Source: Catonia carolina
Taxonomy: Eukaryota; Arthropoda; Insecta; Hemiptera; Achilidae
Length of the DNA stretch: 64,000 nucleotides
Assembly: GCA_035578175.1 (NCBI GenBank)
Contig: JAQMRL010000001.1
Location: forward strand, 187,295,783-187,359,782
Direction of reading: 5' to 3'
The position numbers and the translations under genes were made by a program. Each line of letters opens with the position of its first letter. The stretch's first letter is position 1. Of the stretch, positions 25,801 to 37,800 are shown one piece after another. The notes below the pieces were generated by a model. The model saw nothing but the letters and a program-made list of their open reading frames with translations, ran no database searches and had not been told where the DNA came from.

Positions 25801-28800
25801 TATTTTTCTACATAATCACCAAACAAATTAAGACACTTATCATAGCGGTGAACTAATTTTGAAATGCCGGCGTCATAAAAGTCTACCGCCTGTGATTTTA
25901 ACCAGTTAGTCACACCCTCCTGCAGCTCCGTGTCATCATCAAAGCGCTGCGTCACAAGCTATGTCTTCATTGTCGGGAATAAGTGATAATCGCTGGGCGC
26001 AAGGTCCGGACTGTATGGCGGATGTGGGAAAACCTCCCATTTGAAAGCATCCAGGACTTCTCGTGTTCGATTGGCCGCCCACTTCGTTCTTCCTCATGAA
26101 CATTAGTTCGGCCATTTTTGAACTGAATGCACAAACGCCGTACTCCACTTTCACTGTAAACATCGTTCCCATAAACTTCACAGATTTGGCAATAAATCTC
26201 AATTGGTTTATTGTTTTTAGCCAACAAAAACCGTATTACCGACCGTACTTCACAACTGGCGGGATTTTGAATTGCAGCACAAATTTTAAATTGTTGTTGA
26301 AAAACAACGAAGAGCGACACAGACCTCTCGCTAGCACGGCTGGATAGCCACTGAACGGAGAAATGCCGCGGCACCAAAATGGCCGCGATAGCTCCGCCCC
26401 TAGCGGCTACAACGCAAAACGTGACAGACTTTCTGGACTGCCCTCATAGTTTTAATATTAATAAATTTTTAGTATTTTCAACAAAAAAAGTTATATTTTT
26501 CTGTATTTGGTCTTGTTTGTGTGTAATAATATTAATGTGTGCTTCATTGAATTCTACAGAGTTTCACATAATTCTTTAAAATTACACACACAATAGACAT
26601 AACCAATTTGGTTGTCTGGTTGATTGATAATTCCCTTTGTTCTTTACATTTAACATTAATAATGTTTATTATGCATTGTTACTGTTTATTACTTTTTGAA
26701 AAAAATCAGTGAAACAAGTGAGAATGTATAACAATAAAATGATTATTTTTTAATGTATAGCCTTCACTGAAATCACTATTGTATTAAGAAGTGAAGAATA
26801 ATAAAATGAGGCTGCTATACTTTGTGGCTGGCAACAAAATGACATTACACATAAATAAAAGGTATTACTCTATAAAATTAATACTCTACGAATGATGAAA
26901 CAGAACAAATTTTATTACTTATTTTATCAGACTCAACATACAAAACCAAAAAAGAAAACTTATTCATTTTTATAATAAACATGCCACATTTTAAATTATT
27001 TTAGAATGTTAATATTTCATTCAAAAATAAATATTTATAATGCATCCTGTAGTTTGAAATTAATTCTATTTTATATAATGAATTTATATAATAAATTTCA
27101 CTAACCGTCCTTTTTAACTGCGTTAACTTTTTTTTTCACTTACACGTGTTTCGGTGGATCCACCATCATCAGAGTAAATAACATATAATTGAAACTAAAA
27201 ACTTTATTTATTAAAAATCTATAGAAGATGATACATCTTCAGTCATTTGTGATTTTTATACAAATGACTGAAGATGTATTATCTTCTATAGATCTTTAAT
27301 AAATAAAGTTTTTAGTTTCAATTATATGTTATTTACTCTGATGATGGTGGATCCACCGAAACAGGTGTAAGTGAAAAAAAGTTGACGCAGTTAAAAAGGA
27401 AGGTTAGTGAAATTTATTATATAAATTCATTATATAAAATAGAGTTAATATTTCAGTACAGCCAATATAGCTATCTCCATATAGGCTAAAGTTTCTGAAG
27501 GGCGTTGAGCATGCATAGGAAGAGTGACACATTTTGGCTTTTGATTGTTGTTGGGGGCACCTGGAAAATGAAAAAATTGATGTCGCCTTCCCAGAAGGTG
27601 CATATTTTAAGGGGGAAGTTCCGCGGATACGCTGTTTACAAGAATCTTGTGAACGACTGAAGTTCAAAAGATGTTTTAAACGCCGTTTTTTTAGAAACAT
27701 TGTGTTCTACAGAAAAGATTATTAAAGAAAATGTATCTATAAAGGAAACAGAATAAATGACGTTTATATTAAAGTGTAAGTTATATAAAAATTGGATTGA
27801 ACATCTCATGTGAGAAAACCATGTTTATAATCATGGATCCACTCTGCATACATGAAATAGACAAACGAGGACACAGTGTAAGAATAGTTGAAAAATTTAA
27901 ATACCTAGGGGAATACATTCATCACAGACTTAATGAAAAGATATGGTGGGATGACCGGCTCGCTAAACTTAGAAGTGGACAAGTATTAACACGGAATACA
28001 TACAATAAAAAATCACTATCAGTAAACACAAAAATTAAACATTATAAAACGACTTTAAGAATCAAAATCTTATATGGCAGCGAAACCCTTGCGTGGATAG
28101 ACAGGAGAGGAATCAAGGAAACCTGCAGAAAAGTAGAACGCAGGATACTCAGAACTTGCATAAACAAAAAGCACAAGGTAGACAATCACTACAGACTTTT
28201 GCTTAACGATCAAGTCTACAGAGACATAGAACCAATAACAGTGGCCGTGCGCAAGAAATGGTTGTCATACTTTGGACATATACTAAGAACACCAGCACCA
28301 GACTTTTACACAAAATACTTAACCATGCAATGAGATGAAAAACAGATGTTGGTAATGCATACATGTGGCACAAAGAATTCAAAAGGGATTTACAAGTTTG
28401 ATTAACTCACGAAGATTTAACGGTAAAATCACCCAAATACAAACAGGTCATCAAGGACCACAACCATCGGCTTACGACACAGAAGAGAGGGAATTTTCAG
28501 AAGCAGCCAAACAGAAGCGTGCTCAGAACATAAGAGAATATCACACCAAAAAGTGACTGAAAGCTTCCAAATTGACTAAAGTGGTCCATTGTGGCTAAAC
28601 TAGCACAAAAAAGAAAAAAGTGTAAATTATTATTGTTAAAATATACTAAATTACCGAACGATTAGCACTCTTAATTAATCAATATTTATGTTTTGTTATC
28701 ATTATAAATACCACGCTAATTAAGAGAATTATTTGAACATGATATGTATAGGTATCTGATGAACTAATGTTCCATAGCCGAGCAAGTGAGAGGGAGATAT

Positions 28801-31800
28801 GTGGCATAACTACGCATGCTCTCAAAGGTCTTTACTGTTATAATCCAAATCTGAAAACATACTACAGTCGTTATCTTGCTTGTTAGTTTACTGCGTGCAT
28901 AAACGCTTGCTCACAACAATGAGTGAATTTATACAATGTTATTGGAAAGGTGCGTATGGCTTGTGCGAGTTAGAGCGTTATGCATTCTCTCACTCACACG
29001 GCTAGGGGACATTAGTTCATCTGAATACTATACACTGGACATTTGTCCAGTACCAGTGAACGCAGTCTTACTAACCTTGTTTGTGTAATATAGTCAATTT
29101 CGGATAATTGGTCCACTGCTTAATGGGGGCAGCCGGTTTTTTGGGACAGTTCTTTAATGAACAAAAACAGAACAGGATTTTACATTGATAAGTACTCCGT
29201 TTATTCTGTCTATAATGTCGCTTATTGGGGCAAATCTGATATATGTACAATATATGTTTTATTAAAACCATTACAGGCCAGCGACGAACAACACATGGTT
29301 CTAAGCGGCAAGATAAGATAATGGGCAGGATAGAGGTGGTAAACATTTCAACAGATAAACACATCAGTCATAACAGAGATGTTATTCACAGTACAATGTG
29401 TAGGCTACATAATCGTCATTACACTAATTTCAGTGAGTCATATCCACTAGTTTTGCCCAACCTTACAAGCTGTATAGCCTCCTTGCAACTTATGGTTAGT
29501 TGTCACTTGTCATACGTACATAGAACGTTCGTAATTCCATGCTTCTCATCAGTTTTTGTGATTTCATGAGTGTACTGTAACACACTGTTTTTTTGAATCT
29601 GGTTGTTTTGTTATCTACAGGCATCCTTTTTTTTAATTCCCATTCGTTTCACACATTTGTTGATATTTTTATGCGTAGGCTTACAGTACAGTACCTACTA
29701 TCAACGTCTTTATGAGTTAAATGCCATGTAACGATTTGACTGTGTGAATGAATAAAGCTTCTTGGCAAAAAAAAAATGTATCCATCTAACTTAGGCCAAC
29801 GTAAATTATCGGAGCTAACCTGTGTACCGAAAATTACGATCGTGCTCCAAGAAAATAAAATACGCCAAGTGCGGGCATTAAAAGATCATGGAATATCTCA
29901 GAAAAGAAAACGTGAAGAAACGATCCATTTGTTGAGAAACGTTGAATTAATGGTTCGCCATTGTAACTTCGCAAGGTGTTAGTGTCAATGGTCCAATGCT
30001 TAAAAACAAGGCAAAAGGTTTTGCTGAAAAGTTAATCATTGTTCTGTACCCTTTCATTTTTGTTGTGTGTATATGGATAGAATTTGCATGTAAAATTTAT
30101 GTATGTGATAATTTAAATAAAATACAGTATCGTATACGCCACAGTTTATGAATTTGTTTATTAGGGCCAGCCGTTTAATTGGGCCAAAATGCTCCGATCC
30201 TGATGTGCCCCAATTATCCGGAATTGACTATATATTTTTAATGTCAGAATTTTTTTTTACTAGTTATGATAAACACATTATGTAGGTGTAAAATGTGAAA
30301 AAGAAAATTTAATTACTGTCACATTTAACATTGATGTTAGATTAATTGATAAAGACCATTAAAATTGTTGACCAATACATTAAACTACTTTTTTATTTTT
30401 TCAGAGGATATGAAGAAAGTGTATTTGGTTCTTTACAATCTTAGCCAGTTTGTGTTTTTTATGTACATATTTGTTGTTCTTACCATCAGATATGCTAAAG
30501 AAGGCGTGGGTAAGTTTCCTAATTTTTTTTACTGACAACATCTAAATAAATGATTCTAAGCTTATAAAATATTATTTTATAAAAAATCAGGATTTGTTTT
30601 TGATATTATACAATAATGCTAGAATCTTGTCATCATGGCCTAATTACTACTGTAAATTATCTGGTTTACAAAGCCTCCAAAACTGAAATCAAGTGTAATT
30701 AAAAATCTGGACTTGTAACTACTTAAATTTCATTTTCTTATTTTAAAAATGTAACTCTCCCAAAAGAACCTGGCAGAAGAGAATATCACGCTAACAAAGC
30801 AACAAATATCTAATTGATAAAACTTGTAAAATTTGTATTATTAATAACGTGTAAAATTAATTGTTCTTACATTAATTTGGCTTAAAGCAATACAAGTAGC
30901 TGTTACTTTATAAAAAAAAAGGCTGCCTTCATGACTCAGTAAGTAGCATTCTCCATTATGTGGTAAAATTTTGAGCTGAATTTATTACCCAGCTAGGATT
31001 TGAAGAACTCTGTGTTAACTGTTCTGAGTTAAAAACTTCAACTCAGATACTTTGTGTTTATCATGATACCTTTTGAAAAGTAAAGCATTTTAAATAAAAC
31101 TACATTGAATTAATGGGTGAAGATAATACTAATATTGCCTTAAAGTAATAAATATTTCTATACCTTTCCAAAGAGCTTCACAAAAAATTTTGATTATAAG
31201 TGTGCACATTTTAAAAATAGACCTGGAAAAATTAAAGGGCAGATTAATACCAGGAAAAACTATAAACTGACGTTTATTTGTTGTTAACTCAACTTTTATT
31301 TTGTTTTTAACCCTTAAGGCTCTGGATGTTTTGGACTGTTTCGTTTAGAATACAAAGCGGCAGTGTTACATTCCTTTCCCAAGACGTCACACATACATTC
31401 ATATAGCTAAATATTACTTGTGAAAAACCATTTGTAAAGCATAATTTTACCTAGACTTAAGTATATTTCACAATTCTGTAGGTTGCAGGAGAATGAGATG
31501 AAGGTATCTTGATGGGGAACACTCCAGGTGGTATTTTTACTTTCTCTTGCTTATATGAATATATAGGAAGGAAAATATTGTTTTCATGTCGATTTTTGGA
31601 AATCGAGTTTTCACCTGATCTACTTGTTTTCAGACCCCTGAACCCAAAAAACATGTTTTTAGTGATTGATCTGTGAGTGTGTTTGTGTGTGTACAGACTA
31701 TCTCAAGAACGGAACATCATACGAACTTTAAACTTAAAACTTAAGTTACATACCATTATCGAACCCGACACGAACATTTTTATTAAAATCGGTCAACCGG

Positions 31801-34800
31801 AAGTAGTAGTTTATTGGTGTAATTTTTCACTCTTGCGATTTTCTCAAAAACTGGTCTTACGATTTTTTTTAAAATCATCTTGATTTACTAAATTTTTTGT
31901 GCTCTACAAGATAGGGTAGGCGCCATGTTTGCTGAAATTCTTGGTGAGGCTGTTTTCACGTAAAAAAATTGTTTTTTTTTTAAGATTGCGGCTTTAATAT
32001 GCACAAAAATGTATATAGCAAAATTTATAGAGAATTTAAAATTCTACTTGAGCGGTAATTAACGATTTTCTGTTTTTTTTACGAAAACGTGTGAAAAATC
32101 AATTTTTTTTAAAGATTTTTGCCTTAGTATGCATTTTACGACAAAAGTGTATATAATCAAATTTATAGGAAATTAAAAGATCTACAACTTTTATTTAAAG
32201 CATTTTTCTGTACAGAGCCTAGTTTAGCGTGAAAGGGTGATTTTCTGTATTTTTAAGCCAAACTGAGGTTGATTTTCATTTTGCGTCTTTCACTCATGAT
32301 TAAAATTAGGTTATATTTATTGAGGTTAGTTTTTTTGTTTATTTCTAATGTTTTATTACTAATGTTAGGTTTATTGTTAATTATTTGCATTAGCAAGAAA
32401 GAGTTGTGTGAGTGTTTCACACCAGATTTTTTCGTGTGCCAGTCCCTTCCCCCTTTGCTACAATGTACAATAGACCAACCGTTTATAACAAGGGCAAATT
32501 CCTATAGAAAAATGTCACAGCTTTTACACAAACTAAGAATCGTGTTTGTATATTGACTTACGAATGGCCTGCATGCGATATCTGTTTACATAAAAAAATT
32601 TCAACAACATAGCCTATCCACCACACTAAAACGATAATGAAATATTTCCCTGTCAATGTATTCTATTTTTGTAAACGCTATTAGTTGTGTTGTAGAATTC
32701 TCTAAAAAATAAATGTAATAATTGTTGGTATTGTTATCAACAATAGCAACAAATTTTATCACATATTGCACTACCCATTACTGAGCCATTACTGATTTTA
32801 TCACATATTGCACTACCTATTACTGAGCCATTACTGATTTTATCACATATTGCACTACCCATTACTGAGCCATTACTGATTTTATCACATATTTTACTAC
32901 CCATTACTGATTTTATCACATATTGCACTACCCAATACTGAGCTATTACTGATTTTATCACATATTGTACTACCCATTACTGATTTTATCACATATTGCA
33001 CTACCCAATACTGAGCTATTACTGATTTTATCACATATTGTACTACCCATTACTGAGCCATTACTGATTTTATCACATATTGCACTACCCAATACTGAGC
33101 CGCTGAAGTGGCTTCACGCAGAACATGAGTTAATAATGTTTTGCTGTATTTTTAAACCTGCTTCTAATAAATTACAGTTTTTTACTTTCTCTTGCCTATA
33201 TGAATAAAAAAAAAGAAGGAAAGTATTGTTTTCATGTCGATTTTTCAAAATCGAGTTTTCACCGGATCTACATGTTTTCAGACCCCCTGAACCCAAAAAA
33301 CATGTTTTTAGCGATTGGTCTGTGTGAGTGTGTGTGAACAGAATATCTCAAGAAAGGAACATCGTACGAACTTCAAACTTGAAACTTAAGTTACATACCA
33401 TTACCGGACCCGACACGAACATTTTCATTAAAATCAGTCAACCGGAAGTAGTAGTTTATTCGTGTAATTTTTCACTTTATTGCGATTTTCTCAAAAACTG
33501 GTCCTACGATTTTTTTAAAAATTGCCTGATTTACTAATTTTTTTATGTTCTACAAGTTAGGGTAGGCGCCATGTTTGCTGAAATTCTCAGTGAGGCTGTT
33601 TTCACGTACAGAAATTGTTTTTTTAAGATTACGGCTTTAATATGCATTTTAAGGCAAAAATTTACATAATAAAAGTTGTAGAGAATTTAAAATACTACTA
33701 CTTTTATTTCAAACATTTTTTTGTATAATGCTTAGTTTAGCGGTAATTAGCAATTTTCTGTTTTTTTCTCATGAAAACGTGTGAAAAATCTATATTTTAA
33801 AGATTTTGGGCTTAGTATGCATTTAATGACAAAAGTATAAAAAATCAAATTTATAGAAAATTGAAAGATCTACAACTTTTATTTAAAATATTTTTCTCTA
33901 CAGAGCCTAGCTTAGCGAGCAAGAGTGATTTTCTGTATTTTTAAAGCCAAACTGAGGTTGATTTTTCTGTTGTGTCTTTCACTCATGATTTTTGTTTCTT
34001 TCATTCATGAATTTTGTTTATTTTTAATGTTTTATTATTAATGTTAGGTTTTATTGTTCATTATTTGCATTGGCAAGAGAAAGTTGTATGAGTGTTTCAC
34101 GCCAGATTTTTTTTTGTTTTACATCTGATATGAAATTAAGGGTAATGCAGAGAGTGAAGGTTGATGGATAAAAATGAATGATGTAAAGTGCCATACTTGT
34201 CCGGGAATCAAAACCAGAATCCCTGGCATAGAAGGCAGTTTTGCTGACTACTACATCAACCGGCATTGATTATATGAAATGGAAGATTTAAACGTGCTTT
34301 TTTACCTTTACTGAAATATGAATTTCTTGACACTAAATAAATTTTCTTTTTTGTTTAGATTCTATGGAAGGTACGTATGAAGCAGTTGGCCCAGCTTTTA
34401 AATTTTGTCAGCTGATTCAATTTTTGGAAGTGATGCATCCAATGTTTGGTTACACAAAAGGCTCCGTCTTCATACCTTTACTTCAGGTGATTGTTACCCT
34501 GTACTGTAAACAAAAATGTTTCTTATTCTGTTAATAAATTTGTGAGTAGCCTAATTGCCTCATTTGCAATATTTTTGTGCTCTACAAGACAGGGTTAGTG
34601 ACATGTCTGCTGAAATTTTTGGGTGCTGTGCTTTCGTGATAAAAAATTGATTTTTTAAGATTGCGACCTTAATATGCATTTTTAATCAATGGAGGCAGCG
34701 TTTGGAACGGATGCCAGAGGAGAGAATACCCTTAAAAGTGATGGAATATGTTCCAGTTGGAAGAAGGGAGGTGGGAAAACCTTGAAGAAGATGGCAGTAG

Positions 34801-37800
34801 TTGAGATGTACGGGTTAGAATATCTCATGTTTGTGTAGCAGTACAGGATGGTTTGTAAGTTCAGAACAGGCTTATGCCTAATCCTTGGTAGTAAGAAGAG
34901 AAGAAGAATATGAATTTTCAGGGAAAAGCATATATAAAGTTGCAGAAAATTAAAAAAAAAACAACTTAAATTTCAAGCAGTTTTTTTCAGAGTTTAGTTT
35001 GGTGTTAATTAGTGATTTTTTTGTGTTTTTGTAGTCCAATTGAAGTAATTTTCATTTAGCGTCGTTCATTCATGATTAAAATTGTAGTTTATACATTTAA
35101 TAATTTATATTGGCAAGAAAAAGTGTAGTGTGAGTGTTTCACACCAGACTTTTTTTTATAATCCAAATATTAAGGAATACACCTGGTACTGAACCTAATT
35201 AATTTGAATTAGTGTGGTTGTTCTGTAATTCATTAATTTTAATTTCAATGATAATAAGTTGGGAAATTTTTGTAGTTTGTATTAATGCAGTGTTCTTAAA
35301 ATATTTAGTAGTAAATATTATATAATTACTTAATTCATTATTTTTAGGTTGGTGGTAGAGCAATTATATTGTTTGCAATGATTGACGCTGAACCACGAAT
35401 GCAAACAAAACCTGTAGTATTCTATCTGTTCCTCACTTGGTCAATCATTGAAATTGTCAGGTAAATTATTGCCCTGCTCATCTTCTGATTATTTTAATTT
35501 AAACAGTTTTATTACAACTCTTTACTCTTAAACACAATATGTATGGAATTTTTAAGAAGTAATTTATTCTGTAAAGTACAGGGCGTTTCATAATGTTCTT
35601 CAGGGTTACGAAAATTCAGCACTAAAAAACTATTTCACTTACCTAAATGAAAGTTGTACGGGCCAATGCAGGGACTCACACAGTTATTTTTAAACATTAT
35701 AAATGTTCAATGTGTGCTCCTTTGGTGACACGGCACACACCAACACGAAAGTCTAGTTCTTGCCAAACACGTTCTAACATGTCTTTTTCGATAGAGTTGA
35801 TTGTATTGATTATGGGATCCTTCAGCTCAGCGATATCATTCAGCATTGGTGGGATAAACACTTTGTCTTTCACATAACCTCAAAGAAAGAAGTCACATGG
35901 CATTAATAAGGTCTGGTGATCTTGGTGGCCACAGCATCATGTGTTGGTCTTCTTCAGACACGTTCCTATCCAGCGCCGACGTTTTTTATCTCACTCAGAT
36001 AAATGCTACATTAATTGATGATGGTATGGTTTGAATAATAAACGGAGAACTTTCCACTTACGGAGTAAGTGGAAAGTTTCCACTTTTACTTTCCATTTAC
36101 GGAGAACTCTCCTTACCATTGTTTTTGGAATTCTGTACTCTCTGCCTGCAGGCGCAGTCAATTTTGACAGGCTGCGAATAAAACTTGCACGCTCACGTTC
36201 GACATTGGCATCTGAGGTTGATGGACAACCAGTTGATTTCCGCTTGCACTAGCAACCAGTTTCACTGAATTGTTTATACTATGCAGGAATTGAATTGTCA
36301 CTTGGTGGATCCTTATTAAATTTCAACCGAAACGCATGTTGCACAGTAATTACTGACTTTGACATGTGAAATTCTAACATTCAAAACAACTACTCGCTTC
36401 ATTTGAAAATGGCTGGCAGTCATATACTTTTTTTGTACTGAATTTTTGTAACCCCGAAGTACATTATGAAACACCTTCTTAGGTATCTGAAGTACTTTGA
36501 TTTTTTTTTGGTCTGACTCATAAAAGCAATATCAGTTTTTTATCAAGTAAAAAAACCCACCAGGTTGGTCTAGTGGTAAAGTCTTCATCATGAGTCAGCT
36601 ATTTAACAGCTAATTTTCGTAGACAAAGGTTACTGATTCAAATAAAAGTAGTTTACTTTTATACGGATTTGATTATTAGACATTGGTTACTGTCGTACTT
36701 TGATAGATGGGGTTTAATTAACCATACTTTCTCAGGAATGGTCGACTTGAGTCTGTACAAGACTACACCTCATTTACACATCGTACATATCATCATCTCA
36801 TTGGGTCATGGGGTTGCTAGTTGTTCTTAAATTGAACAGATTGCAACATACACACATTAGGGTTAAAAAAATCAAGTAAAAAATTGACTTTGTTCAGAAA
36901 CAACTTTGTGAAAACTGAAAACACTGGTCGGTTTGATAAGACACCCTGTTTTGAAAACAAGATTATTTTAAAAAAAATTATATCTGTTGTTATTTAGTTA
37001 GAAATAGCAAAGAGAGGTTTTTATTTTTCTGCGTTCTGGAATCTACAAAAATAAAATCATATATTTTTTATCTGATTGTAATTTATTAATAAATTTTCAT
37101 GTAATTGTTTTTAGTAAATGAAAATAATTGTAAACATTGTGGTATTGATGTAGTCTAATAAATTATAGACTTATTCAGAAAGAATAAAAATCTCGTGGCA
37201 GCAGTTACATAAATTTTCCTGGTATATTAGAGTTAAATACTATTTTATAGTTTAAAGTGATGTAGATGTTTTCTTTTTAATTTAGGTATCCATACTACAT
37301 TGCCCAACATTTCAAATTGAAAGGCAGCTCTCTTCTAACTTGGCTAAGATATTCAATATGGATACCACTCTACCCTCTAGGTATTTTGTGTGAAGGTATT
37401 ATTATATTAAGGTAAGCATTATAATTTTGTTATAATTTTTTAACAGTTTATTTTCAATTTTATCATCCATATAACTGTGATCAAAGCGTGTATATCTTTC
37501 GATTCCCTGAATGTTAGCAGCCACTGAGCCGCGTATTCGAAAATGACATGACGAATATACAAGAACATTAAGGGACAAACATTTTATAACATGTTGACTG
37601 CCACGTTATATTTTGTGTGTCTCAACTTACAGTGGAGCCAGCGTACTTTTTTCACATTAATTTTTTTTTGTTATTTACTTATTTTGTGCAATAACAAATA
37701 CTAATTTTATTTTTTGGAAAATTAAGTTGTGTCATACTTTTGGGTCACATGCCTGCTGGAATGATATTAAATTTCAGAGTCGAGTGACCCATTTTTGTAT

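Larger units (their letters stand above)
27059..27449. mobile_element. ~190 bp inverted repeat with a 9 bp spacer, Penelope-like terminal (pLTR-like) foldback
   Basis: Arms 27059-27250 and 27260-27449 are nearly perfect inverted copies around GATTTTTAT. Each arm carries a hammerhead-like motif (separate entries). Inverted LTR-like ends carrying hammerhead motifs are known from Penelope-like retroelements, so this may be a pair of such ends without the coding body. No Penelope RT was found beside it. Confidence 0.6.

Noticed and set aside
31308..31340. TTAACCCTTAAGG as a piggyBac-type end
   Set aside because: No matching GGG...TTAA partner was found within several kb.
32737..33207. Repetitive open frames on both strands over the minisatellite
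   Set aside because: The 42 bp unit is a multiple of three, so any stop-free frame stays open. The flanks are not coding and the paralogous segment has no frame.
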